DNA of 64,000 nucleotides from Helicobacter hepaticus ATCC 51449 (GTDB lineage Bacteria; Campylobacterota; Campylobacteria; Campylobacterales; Helicobacteraceae): NCBI RefSeq assembly GCF_000007905.1, contig NC_004917.1, positions 1,116,001 to 1,180,000 of the forward strand, read 5' to 3'. Shown piece by piece: positions 26,585 to 35,069 of this stretch (position 1 is its first letter; each line of letters starts with the position of its first letter). The notes under the pieces were generated by a model. It saw only the letters and a program-made list of their open reading frames with translations, ran no database searches and was not told where the DNA came from. The position numbers and the translations under genes were made by a program.

Positions 26585-27340
26585 ATGAGCCTTGCCAAAA
26601 GGATTATCCCGTGCCTTGATATTAATGGTGGGCGCGTAGTAAAAGGAGTGAATTTTATTGGATTACAAGATGCGGGCGACCCAGTAGAAATTGCTCGGCG
26701 CTATAATGATGAAGGTGCTGATGAAATAGTGCTTCTTGATATTACTGCAAGCTATGAGCAGCGCGGCATAATGATAGAGGTTGTAAAAAATATTGCAAAA
26801 GAGGTTTTTATTCCTTTTAGCGTAGGAGGAGGGATAAGATCACTAGAGGATATGTCTGCATTATTAAATGCAGGTTGTGATAAAATTAGCATTAATAGTG
26901 CGGCAATTAGAAATCCACAGCTTATTGATGAAAGTGCAAAGCGATTTGGTTCACAATGTATAGTGGTAGCGGTTGATGTGAAAAAGGTATCCCAAAATTC
27001 TTGGAATGTTTATATTAATGGTGGGCGCGTAGATAGCGGTAAGGATATGTTAGAGTGGATAAATGAAGCGTGTGCAAGAGGTGCAGGAGAGATTCTCCTT
27101 ACAAGTATAGATACTGATGGCACCAAAGGTGGTTATGACAAGGCAATGATAGAAGCAGTTAAATCTATAAATGTGCCAATTATTGCAAGTGGAGGAGCTG
27201 GGAGTATGGAAGATTTTGCTGATGTATTTGTTCACGGAGCTGATGCAGCTTTAGCTGCGAGTGTGTTTCATTATAAAGAAATTGAAATAAAAATGCTAAA
27301 GACTTATTTGCAAGATAAAGGCGTGCCTGTAAGAATTTAA
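26585..27340 (+). CDS. hisF: Imidazole glycerol phosphate synthase cyclase subunit
   Basis: A 251-residue (beta/alpha)8 barrel that closes the imidazole ring in histidine synthesis, fed with ammonia by HisH. Catalytic aspartates are D12 (PCLDINGG) and D131 (VAVDVK); phosphate loops FSVGGGIRS and ASGGAGS are intact. AAAAGGAG precedes the ATG. No other his gene is adjacent, so the pathway genes are dispersed in this genome. Confidence 0.96.
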   Translation: MSLAKRIIPCLDINGGRVVKGVNFIGLQDAGDPVEIARRYNDEGADEIVLLDITASYEQRGIMIEVVKNIAKEVFIPFSVGGGIRSLEDMSALLNAGCDKISINSAAIRNPQLIDESAKRFGSQCIVVAVDVKKVSQNSWNVYINGGRVDSGKDMLEWINEACARGAGEILLTSIDTDGTKGGYDKAMIEAVKSINVPIIASGGAGSMEDFADVFVHGADAALAASVFHYKEIEIKMLKTYLQDKGVPVRI

Positions 27341-27434
27341 AAGAGGCAATAGAAAATTGGACGTAAGGATTAGATTTGGACAATAAATACAAAGTATTAA
27401 TACCACAAAAGAAAGTTTTGTTGCGAGGTAGAGA

Positions 27435-28049
27435 ATGATAGTATGCGCTGGATATAGTGAGAGTTTTGCTTTTGCAAAATCTATCGGTGTGGGTTTGGTA
27501 GAGGGTGCAATAGGACTTTCTCAAATATGTTCAAGAGAATATGTGCATTGTGTTATTTTTATAGGAAGTGCTGGAGCGTATGATAAAAGTATAAATATAT
27601 TTGATATGTATATATCCGATAGTGCTACGCAGGTAGAACTTTCATTTTTGCAGGATAAATCTTATACACCTATTGATAATCGCATTGAGAGTGGAGTATT
27701 GAAAGAATTAGTTTCATATGAAACATTTAAGCACAAAGCAAACTATAAACAAGCTGTTATCAATAGCTCTAATTATGTTACTACTGATGAGCAATTAGCA
27801 ATGTGTTTGGCTCAAGCAGGAATCTTACTTGAGAATATGGAGTTTTTTGCTGTAATGAGGGTAGCGCAGTATTTTCAGATTCCGTGTGTGGGTATATTTT
27901 GCGTAAGTAATTATTGCCATACTTATGCGCACGATGAATTTATGAGCAATCATCAACAGGTTAAGCGAAAACTCACTGAACAACTCCCTTTAATTCAAGA
28001 TATTTCTTGTATCCTTAGCAAAGATTTGGTGCAGAATCATAAAAGTTAA
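27435..28049 (+). CDS. Nucleoside phosphorylase-family protein (PNP/MTAN fold)
   Basis: A 204-residue member of the purine nucleoside phosphorylase/MTAN superfamily. Visible features are FIGSAGAYD near 43-51, the ribose-binding ENMEFFAVMRVA motif near 133-144, and GIFCVSNYC near 154-162, where the catalytic Asp of classical enzymes would follow. It is shorter than MTAN (about 230). Futalosine or related hydrolase is possible, but Helicobacter normally uses MTAN there, so I leave the substrate open. The start has a GAGGTAGAGA stretch. rlmN starts 14 nt later and is probably co-transcribed. Confidence 0.75.
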   Translation: MIVCAGYSESFAFAKSIGVGLVEGAIGLSQICSREYVHCVIFIGSAGAYDKSINIFDMYISDSATQVELSFLQDKSYTPIDNRIESGVLKELVSYETFKHKANYKQAVINSSNYVTTDEQLAMCLAQAGILLENMEFFAVMRVAQYFQIPCVGIFCVSNYCHTYAHDEFMSNHQQVKRKLTEQLPLIQDISCILSKDLVQNHKS

Positions 28050-28063
28050 AATAAGAGATTGAT

Positions 28064-29173
28064 ATGAACATAGATTTTCCATTCCAACAACCAAGCCTTT
28101 ATGGTTATAAGCTTAATGAGCTTAAATCCATTCTTTCTCCTGCATTTCGTGCGAAACAAATTTATCACTGGCTTTATCATCGCTACGAGAACGATGCAAT
28201 GCGTATGGATAATATTTCAAAGACTATGCAAAATTACATACGTGAGCATTTTGCACTTTCTCAAATTTATCCTATACGGGTAGAACATAGCATTGATGGA
28301 AGTAAAAAATATCTCTTTGAAACTTATGATGGACATTGTTTTGAATCTGTGTTGATTCAAATGCGTGATAAAAAATTGGGACACAAAGGCGAAGTGGTAG
28401 AGAGTGAAAAATGGACAATGTGTCTCTCAAGTCAAATTGGTTGTAAGGTGGGTTGTGCATTTTGTTTTACTGCAAAGGGTGGATTTGTGCGGAATCTCCA
28501 CGCAAGTGAAATAGTTGAGCAAGTTGTAATTATGAAAAAAGACAATCAAATGGCGCCCCATAAAAGAGTGAATATTGTTTATATGGGAATGGGTGAACCC
28601 CTTGATAATATTGAAAATGTAACACGTGCAATCGAGATTCTCTCAGAATCCGAAGGATTAAGTATTTCTGCTCGGCGACAAACGATTTCTACGAGTGGTA
28701 TCGCACCTAAAATCAAACAATTAGGCAAGCTTAATTTAGGTGTGCAGCTTGCTATTTCGCTCCACGCAGTAGATGATAAGTTGCGTTCTCAACTTATACC
28801 TATGAATAAAGCCTATAATATATCTGATATTCTCACTGAGGTAAGGGCATTTCCCATAGATACGCGCAAGAAAGTAATGTTTGAATATCTTATGATTAAA
28901 GGTGTGAATGATGACTTAAAAAGTGCAAAAAAATTGCTTCAACTCCTTAATGGTATTAAAGCAAAAGTAAATTTGATTTTGTTTAATCCACACGAAGGAA
29001 GCACATTTAAGCGACCGGAAATAAACGATGTAAGAGCATTTGCCGATTTTTTAATAAAGCGGGGATTACTTTGCACTATACGAGAATCTAGAGGTATTGA
29101 TATTAGTGCTGCGTGTGGGCAGTTACGCGAAAAAGTTAAAGCAGAAAATGTTTCTTGTGAAACATTGACATAA
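28064..29173 (+). CDS. rlmN: 23S rRNA/tRNA adenine C2-methyltransferase
   Basis: A 369-residue radical SAM enzyme that methylates A2503 of 23S rRNA and A37 of some tRNAs. The Fe-S cysteines are C127, C131 and C134 (CKVGCAFC). GMGEPLDN and the catalytic C-terminal cysteine in AACGQLR (near 357) are present. The ribosome binding site is weak, fitting coupling to the gene before it. Confidence 0.96.
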   Translation: MNIDFPFQQPSLYGYKLNELKSILSPAFRAKQIYHWLYHRYENDAMRMDNISKTMQNYIREHFALSQIYPIRVEHSIDGSKKYLFETYDGHCFESVLIQMRDKKLGHKGEVVESEKWTMCLSSQIGCKVGCAFCFTAKGGFVRNLHASEIVEQVVIMKKDNQMAPHKRVNIVYMGMGEPLDNIENVTRAIEILSESEGLSISARRQTISTSGIAPKIKQLGKLNLGVQLAISLHAVDDKLRSQLIPMNKAYNISDILTEVRAFPIDTRKKVMFEYLMIKGVNDDLKSAKKLLQLLNGIKAKVNLILFNPHEGSTFKRPEINDVRAFADFLIKRGLLCTIRESRGIDISAACGQLREKVKAENVSCETLT

Positions 29174-29201
29174 AAAATCTAAGAAAGGAGAAGCATATAC
29201 A

Positions 29202-29297
29202 ATGAATCTTGATATTATTTTAGCAGTATTTTTGGCAGCGGTTGTAGTCATAGGTATCGTTTCTTTTTGGTATTTTGCGGACAATAAAAATGAGTGA
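29202..29297 (+). CDS. 31-residue single-helix membrane peptide, coupled to queH
   Basis: A very short frame: a two-charge-poor N-terminus, a hydrophobic helix (IILAVFLAAVVVIGIVSFWYF) broken only by its ends, and the tail ADNKNE. AAGGAG lies 11 nt upstream. Its stop overlaps the queH start by 8 nt, a layout typical of translational coupling and unlikely by chance. I know no family for it. Confidence 0.6.
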   Translation: MNLDIILAVFLAAVVVIGIVSFWYFADNKNE

Positions 29298-30438
29298 AAG
29301 CATACATATAGAAAAAAAGAAAAATATGCTTGTGCATATATGTTGCTCAGTAGATAGTCATTATTTTCTTAGTGAGATTCAAAAAATTTATCCTGATACA
29401 ACGATGATAGGGTATTTTTACAATCCAAATATTCACCCAAAAAGCGAATATGATTTGCGGCTTCTTGATGTCAGGCGAAGTTGTAAAATGTTAGGAGTAG
29501 AGCTTATAGAAGAAGAATATGAAAGTCAAGAATGGTTTGAAAGTGTTAGAGGACTTGAAGAAGAGCCAGAAAAAGGAGAGCGATGTGTAAAATGTTTTGA
29601 TATGCGATTAGAAAAAACTGCACAAATGGCGCATACAATGTCAATAGAATCTTTTACCTCAACTTTACTTTCTAGCCCTCTCAAAGAGCAGCAGATTCTT
29701 TTTACTCAAGGTAACCAAATCGCGCAACATTATGGCTTGTGTTTTATCAAGGTTGATGTGAGGAGCAATGGAGGTACGCAAGCACAAAGTGAATTAGCAA
29801 ATAAGGATAGGCTTTATAAACAAACATATTGTGGGTGCCAATTTGCTTTAAGTAAGCAAAGAGAATCTCAAGGGCAACTTCCTCTTGAATTGATGAGCAA
29901 TATTGGGAAGCAAATTTTACCTGCGAGTAATGAGCAGCGCAAAGCTGTTTTTGATTTACGGGATAAATGTGAGAAAGAAGGAAGGGAGTATGCGCTTTAT
30001 AAACAATCAAAAATTATTTGGCGTAATTTACGAAGTATATGTATTGATGAAGGGAAAGTAATAAGTTCGTATGTTATTACACATTCACGTAGTAAGAATA
30101 TGATAAAGACTTCAAATATTACCTATATCAAGCGCTCTGTATATGATAAAGATTATAGACTTCAATGTGTTGAGGTGGGCTATGCTAAACGTGATGAAAG
30201 TATATTTTTAAGCATAGATGATGCAAATATTTTATTAAAAACGCAGTATGCAAATGTGCAAGAAATGGTGTATAATGCGCCTTGTTATGAATATGAAATA
30301 GCATTGCGCACGGCATTGTGTGGTGCAGATAGTATCAATCCTATTATTATCCTTGATAAAAAAATCAAACATAGTCTAAAAGTTTTTATTAATGCACATT
30401 TTCAAGAAAGTAGTATTTTTGCTATCACTCCATATTAA
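29290..30438 (+). CDS. queH: Epoxyqueuosine reductase QueH with C-terminal extension
   Basis: A 382-residue protein. Residues 1-190 are the QueH (DUF208) domain, which reduces epoxyqueuosine to queuosine in tRNA: C18-C19, FYNPNIHPKSEYDLR, C99-x2-C102 and C181-x-C183 ligate the metal cluster. Typical QueH proteins end near 200; the other 180 residues form an extra domain with no motif I recognise. The ATG at 29290 lies inside the end of the 31-codon gene; an ATG 5 codons upstream is less likely. Confidence 0.88.
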   Translation: MSESIHIEKKKNMLVHICCSVDSHYFLSEIQKIYPDTTMIGYFYNPNIHPKSEYDLRLLDVRRSCKMLGVELIEEEYESQEWFESVRGLEEEPEKGERCVKCFDMRLEKTAQMAHTMSIESFTSTLLSSPLKEQQILFTQGNQIAQHYGLCFIKVDVRSNGGTQAQSELANKDRLYKQTYCGCQFALSKQRESQGQLPLELMSNIGKQILPASNEQRKAVFDLRDKCEKEGREYALYKQSKIIWRNLRSICIDEGKVISSYVITHSRSKNMIKTSNITYIKRSVYDKDYRLQCVEVGYAKRDESIFLSIDDANILLKTQYANVQEMVYNAPCYEYEIALRTALCGADSINPIIILDKKIKHSLKVFINAHFQESSIFAITPY

Positions 30439-30481
30439 AATTTTTTGGTAGAATATCACATTTGTTATAAGGAGTAAGAGA

Positions 30482-30991
30482 ATGGATACAAATAAGATAC
30501 AAGGGGATAAACCCATAATGAATGTGGAGAAAATTCGTCAAATTTTACCACATCGTTATCCGATGTTACTTGTTGATAGAGTTATGGAGCTTGTGCAAAA
30601 TACAAGTGATAGTGAACCAAATGGTTATATCAAAGCATATAAAAATGTAACAATTAATGAAGAGGTATTTTTGGGGCATTTTCCAAACAAACCTATTTAT
30701 CCGGGTGTAATGCAGATTGAAGGAATGGCGCAAGCCGGCGGTCTTTTAGCATTTGTAAGTATGTTTGGTGATAATGTTGCAGAGGCAAAAAATAAAATTG
30801 TATATTTTATGACGATAGATAATGTTAAGTTTCGTATCCCTGTCGTCCCAGGTGATAGGCTTGTATATGAGCTCAAGGTTTTAAAACACAAAGGAAGTAT
30901 ATGGCAACTTGGAGCAAATGCTTTTGTTGAGGATAAACTTGTAAGTGAAGCTGAACTTAAAGCTATGATTACTGAAGCTAAAGAATCTTAA
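30482..30991 (+). CDS. fabZ: 3-hydroxyacyl-ACP dehydratase FabZ
   Basis: A 169-residue hot-dog-fold dehydratase of fatty acid synthesis. Catalytic H66 (GHFPNKP) and E80 (YPGVMQIEGMAQ) are present. It has about 12 residues more at the N-terminus than usual, and M13 is an alternative start; GGAG before ATG 30482 favours the long form. It begins a fabZ-lpxA-clpX unit, the same order as in H. pylori. Confidence 0.95.
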   Translation: MDTNKIQGDKPIMNVEKIRQILPHRYPMLLVDRVMELVQNTSDSEPNGYIKAYKNVTINEEVFLGHFPNKPIYPGVMQIEGMAQAGGLLAFVSMFGDNVAEAKNKIVYFMTIDNVKFRIPVVPGDRLVYELKVLKHKGSIWQLGANAFVEDKLVSEAELKAMITEAKES

Positions 30992-31000
30992 GGAATATAT

Positions 31001-31783
31001 ATGATAGGAAAAACAAGTATTGTTAAAGAAGGCGCAAAAATAGGAAAAAATGTCCAAATTGGCGAATTTTGCATTATTGATGAGAATACTATCATTGGTG
31101 ATGAATGTATCATAGGCAATTATGTGCATATAAGTGGTTGCACAACTCTAGGTAAGCGCAACAAGGTTTTTAATAATGCTGCTGTTGGTGTGCCACCACA
31201 AGACTTAAAATATGCGGGAGAAAAGACAGAGCTTATCATCGGAGATGATAATTTGATTCGTGAATTTACTACACTTAATCCCGGCACTGCAGGAGGAAGA
31301 GGAAAAACGATAATAGGCGATAGAAATTTATTTATGGCTTATGTCCATATAGCACACGATTGCATTGTAGGAAATGATTGTATTCTTGCAAATAATGCTA
31401 CGCTTGGTGGGCACGTAGAGCTTGGTGATTATGTTAATATCGGGGGATTGACACCCGTGCATCAATTTGTCAAAGTCGGAGATGGTTGTATGATAGCAGG
31501 AGGCTCTGTTTTAACACAGGATATGCCTCCATATTGCTTGGCAGAAGGCAATAGGGCTTATATTAGAGGATTAAATAAACATCGTATGCGAAAACTTTTT
31601 ACACGTGAAGAAATTGACGAAATAAATCGTGTGTATAAGATTCTTTTTTCGCGCAGTGCACCCATTCGGGAACTTGCTCAATCTCAACTTGATAAGAATC
31701 CAAATAACACTATCCGCTATATTTGTGAATTTATCCTTTCAACTACACGTGGTATCCCCTTTAAAGGAGTGCAAAGTGAATGA
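31001..31783 (+). CDS. lpxA: UDP-N-acetylglucosamine O-acyltransferase
   Basis: A 260-residue left-handed beta-helix enzyme, first step of lipid A synthesis. Hexapeptide repeats fill residues 5-180 (for example [13 protein letters not shown]), with the catalytic histidine in [13 protein letters not shown] near 117. The C-terminal helical part includes [12 protein letters not shown]. Starts 9 nt after fabZ with AAGGAA upstream and ends 8 nt inside clpX. Confidence 0.96.
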   Translation: MIGKTSIVKEGAKIGKNVQIGEFCIIDENTIIGDECIIGNYVHISGCTTLGKRNKVFNNAAVGVPPQDLKYAGEKTELIIGDDNLIREFTTLNPGTAGGRGKTIIGDRNLFMAYVHIAHDCIVGNDCILANNATLGGHVELGDYVNIGGLTPVHQFVKVGDGCMIAGGSVLTQDMPPYCLAEGNRAYIRGLNKHRMRKLFTREEIDEINRVYKILFSRSAPIRELAQSQLDKNPNNTIRYICEFILSTTRGIPFKGVQSE

Positions 31784-33056
31784 AATAAAAAAAAGATGTA
31801 GTTTTTGCAATAAAGAAGAAAGTTTAGATAATCCTATCATTAATTCAGGGATTACTCCAGATGTATATATTTGTAATTATTGTTTGATTGTTGGAAGTGA
31901 AATTTTGACAGGTTATTTGAATAAAAATCCACAACAAGATCAAGAAGCAATAGACATTAAAACGCCATCACCAAAAGAACTTAAAGCCAAACTTGATGAA
32001 TATGTGATAGGACAAGATGAAGCAAAACGTGTATTCTCAGTCGCAGTATATAATCATTATAAACGTATCAAAGCAAATAGTCTTTCTGAAGAAGAAATGC
32101 CAAATCCAATTTTACAAGATGATGTAGAGCTCTCTAAATCAAATATTTTACTCATTGGTCCAACAGGTAGCGGAAAAACATTAATGGCACAGACTTTAGC
32201 ACGTTTTTTAGACATTCCCATTGCTATTTCTGATGCGACAAGTCTTACAGAGGCAGGGTATGTGGGTGAAGATGTAGAAAATATCCTTACTCGACTTCTT
32301 CAAGCTGCTGATGGTGATGTCAAAAAAGCAGAGAAAGGTATTGTATTTATTGATGAGATTGACAAAATTTCGCGTCTTTCTGAAAATCGTTCTATTACAC
32401 GTGATGTATCAGGAGAAGGCGTGCAACAAGCATTACTTAAAATTATTGAGGGTAGTGTGGTAAATATTCCCCCAAAAGGTGGGAGAAAGCACCCTAATCA
32501 AGAATTTGTGCAAATTAATACAAGCGATATTTTATTTGTATGCGGCGGTGCATTTGATGGGTTGGGCGATATTATTAAAAGACGTTTGGGTGGAAATGTG
32601 CTTGGATTTCACGGAGAGAAAAAAGGTAAAAGCGAAGAAGATGCTTTACTCAAATATGTAGAACCTGATGATCTTATTAGCTATGGGTTGATTCCAGAGC
32701 TTATCGGCAGACTCCATATGATTACAACACTTTCTCCAATTAGCAAAGAAGCAATGGTAGAGATTCTCACAAAACCTAAAAATGCACTTATAAAACAATA
32801 CCAAAAAATTTTTGAAATTGATGGTGCAACATTACATTTTGAAAAAGATGCCATTGAGTCGATTGCCGAACTTGCTATTGCAAGAAAAACAGGTGCTAGA
32901 GGCTTAAGGTCTATTATGGAGGGAGCAATGATTGATTTAATGTATGATTTACCAGAGCTTGCAGGTTATGAAATTACCATTTCTAAAGAATGTATTATGG
33001 ACAAGCAAAGTCCTCTTCGCGTTAAAAAAAAGAGAAATATACAAAAAAGAGCTTAA
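31776..33056 (+). CDS. clpX: ClpX, ATPase subunit of ClpXP protease
   Basis: A 426-residue AAA+ unfoldase. The N-terminal zinc-binding domain has C-x2-C at residues 8 and 11 and CNYC further on. Walker A GPTGSGKT is near residue 128, Walker B VFIDEID near 192. A sensor-2 ARGLRS motif follows late. The GTG at 31776 is the start because AAAGGAG lies 5 nt upstream and the zinc finger begins right after it. It overlaps the lpxA stop by 8 nt, so translation is probably coupled. Confidence 0.96.
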   Translation: MNEIKKRCSFCNKEESLDNPIINSGITPDVYICNYCLIVGSEILTGYLNKNPQQDQEAIDIKTPSPKELKAKLDEYVIGQDEAKRVFSVAVYNHYKRIKANSLSEEEMPNPILQDDVELSKSNILLIGPTGSGKTLMAQTLARFLDIPIAISDATSLTEAGYVGEDVENILTRLLQAADGDVKKAEKGIVFIDEIDKISRLSENRSITRDVSGEGVQQALLKIIEGSVVNIPPKGGRKHPNQEFVQINTSDILFVCGGAFDGLGDIIKRRLGGNVLGFHGEKKGKSEEDALLKYVEPDDLISYGLIPELIGRLHMITTLSPISKEAMVEILTKPKNALIKQYQKIFEIDGATLHFEKDAIESIAELAIARKTGARGLRSIMEGAMIDLMYDLPELAGYEITISKECIMDKQSPLRVKKKRNIQKRA

Positions 33057-33095
33057 TTTAACATAAAACAAAAGGTTTAGCAAAGGATTAGAATG

Positions 33096-33101
33096 TATAA
33101 T
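33096..33101 (+). promoter_or_regulatory. -10 element of mreB
   Basis: TATAAT preceded by ATG-G lies 38 nt upstream of mreB, so mreBC can be transcribed apart from clpX. Confidence 0.4.
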
Positions 33102-33138
33102 GCACAAATTATTTTGTAATATTTTTTAAGGAGCTTTT

Positions 33139-34173
33139 ATGTTGGTGGATAGACTCATTGGGACTTTTTCCAAAGATATTGCGATTGATTTAGGGACAGC
33201 AAATACTTTGGTTTTGGTTAAAGGAGAGGGTATCATCATCAATGAGCCTTCCGTAGTGGCAGTGCAAGCTGATAGATTCAGCACAGGGAAGATTCTTGCT
33301 GTGGGGAAAGAAGCAAAGGATATGCTAGGAAAAACTCCTGATGGTATACAGGCAATTCGTCCAATGAAAGATGGTGTTATAGCAGATTTTGATATGACGG
33401 AGAGAATGATTCGTTATTTTATCGAGAAAGCACATAAACGCAAAGCGCTTATTCGCCCTCGGATTATGGTATGTGTGCCCTATGGTTTGACAGGAGTAGA
33501 AAAAAAGGCAGTTAAAGAATCTGCAATGAGTGCAGGTGCTAGAGAAGTATTTTTAATAGAAGAACCTATGGCAGCGGCTATTGGAGCAGGGCTTGAGATT
33601 CAGGAATCTAAAGGTAATCTTGTTATTGATATTGGTGGTGGCACAACAGAGATTGGTGTGATTTCTTTAGGAGGTTTAGTTATTAGCAAATCAATCAGAG
33701 TCGCTGGTGATAAGCTCGATACAGCAATAGTAGATTATGTAAGAAAGAAGTTTAATCTTTTAATTGGCGAGCGCACAGGTGAGGAAATTAAGATTCAGAT
33801 TGGTTCAGCTTCACCGATGGAAAAACCCCTTGTTATGCAAGTGCGTGGGCGCGACCAAGTGAGCGGATTGCTTAATACCATTGAGCTTACAAGTGAAGAT
33901 GCGCGTGAGGCAATGAAAGAGCAGCTTCGCGAAATCAGCAATGCGCTTAAAAGTGTGTTAGAATCTATGCCACCTGATTTAGCAGGAGATATTGTTGAAA
34001 ATGGTATAGTGCTTACTGGCGGTGGTGCATTGATACAAGGGCTTGATAAATATCTTTCTGATATTGTTCGTTTGCCTGTGTATGTAGGTGAAGAGCCGCT
34101 GCTTTGTGTAGCAAAGGGCACGGGTAAAGCAATGGAAGATTTGGATTTGCTCAATCAGCTTGCTTTTGATTAG
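33139..34173 (+). CDS. mreB: Rod shape-determining protein MreB
   Basis: A 344-residue bacterial actin that guides wall synthesis at the inner membrane. Phosphate loops IDLGTANT (near 17-24) and [11 protein letters not shown], and the adenosine motif TGGGALIQG, are intact. AAGGAG precedes the ATG. mreC follows after 8 nt. Confidence 0.97.
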   Translation: MLVDRLIGTFSKDIAIDLGTANTLVLVKGEGIIINEPSVVAVQADRFSTGKILAVGKEAKDMLGKTPDGIQAIRPMKDGVIADFDMTERMIRYFIEKAHKRKALIRPRIMVCVPYGLTGVEKKAVKESAMSAGAREVFLIEEPMAAAIGAGLEIQESKGNLVIDIGGGTTEIGVISLGGLVISKSIRVAGDKLDTAIVDYVRKKFNLLIGERTGEEIKIQIGSASPMEKPLVMQVRGRDQVSGLLNTIELTSEDAREAMKEQLREISNALKSVLESMPPDLAGDIVENGIVLTGGGALIQGLDKYLSDIVRLPVYVGEEPLLCVAKGTGKAMEDLDLLNQLAFD

Positions 34174-34181
34174 AGAAAAAT

Positions 34182-35069
34182 ATGAGATATAAATTCCTTA
34201 TTTTTGGGATTATCTTTTTCATTTGTATCTTAGTCTTAATGGAAGTTGATAAATCCATTCAAGTTAAGATGCTTTCTGTAAGTGATTATGCTAAGATATT
34301 TTTTTTAGATTCCAAAGAGGGTATAGTAAATACTTATAACAAATATATTGACCAAGCTACGAAGATAGAATCGCTTAGCGCAAAAATGCAAGATTATGAC
34401 AAGCTTAAACTTGAGATTCAGTCTCTTCAAGATGATAGAGATAAGCTACGTAAGCTCATTGGTATGGGTGGCATTACCTATGCTACAAGTGAAATTCATC
34501 CTGCACGCATTATTTCATTTGCAACCTTAGGGCAACGTGATAGAGTATGGCTCAATACTGATTTAAGTCGTTATCATCAAAACGGGAACTTAGAGGATAG
34601 AATCTTTGGGATTGTAAAAGATAATGTAGCACTTGGTGTGGCAGTTTATCAAAATGGGCGTATTGAAGGATTCTTAAATGGCAATGAAAATTGCCATTAT
34701 GATGTATATATTGGCGAGAACAAAGCAATGGGTATCGTATCTGGCTCCCATAATGGCAAATTACTTGTGGATTATATTTCTGATTGGATTGAAATTCATA
34801 AGGGAGACAAGGTTTTTACAAGTGGACTTGATGGTATATTTTTGGAAAACATACCTGTGGGTATAGTTGAAGATGTGCAAGAAAATTATGGTTATTTGAG
34901 TGTTGATGTGAAGCCATACGCGAGTGTAGGAGAGCTATCTTATGTATGGATTATTGACAGAGAAATCCCTCAACTAAGCATACAAGATGCCCCAGAAGAG
35001 TCGCTTCAAATTGAAAATATCCCACAGCCTACTACCCAAGTTTCCGAAAATGAAGAAAAGCAACCCTAA
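34182..35069 (+). CDS. mreC: Rod shape-determining protein MreC
   Basis: A 295-residue inner membrane protein with one N-terminal helix (residues 4-22), a coiled coil near 55-90, and the beta-barrel core with ARIISFATLGQRDRVWLN and GDKVFTSGLDGIFLENIPVGIV. It links MreB to the periplasmic wall synthases. The Gln/Pro-rich tail overlaps the next gene by 20 nt. mreD does not follow here. Confidence 0.93.
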   Translation: MRYKFLIFGIIFFICILVLMEVDKSIQVKMLSVSDYAKIFFLDSKEGIVNTYNKYIDQATKIESLSAKMQDYDKLKLEIQSLQDDRDKLRKLIGMGGITYATSEIHPARIISFATLGQRDRVWLNTDLSRYHQNGNLEDRIFGIVKDNVALGVAVYQNGRIEGFLNGNENCHYDVYIGENKAMGIVSGSHNGKLLVDYISDWIEIHKGDKVFTSGLDGIFLENIPVGIVEDVQENYGYLSVDVKPYASVGELSYVWIIDREIPQLSIQDAPEESLQIENIPQPTTQVSENEEKQP

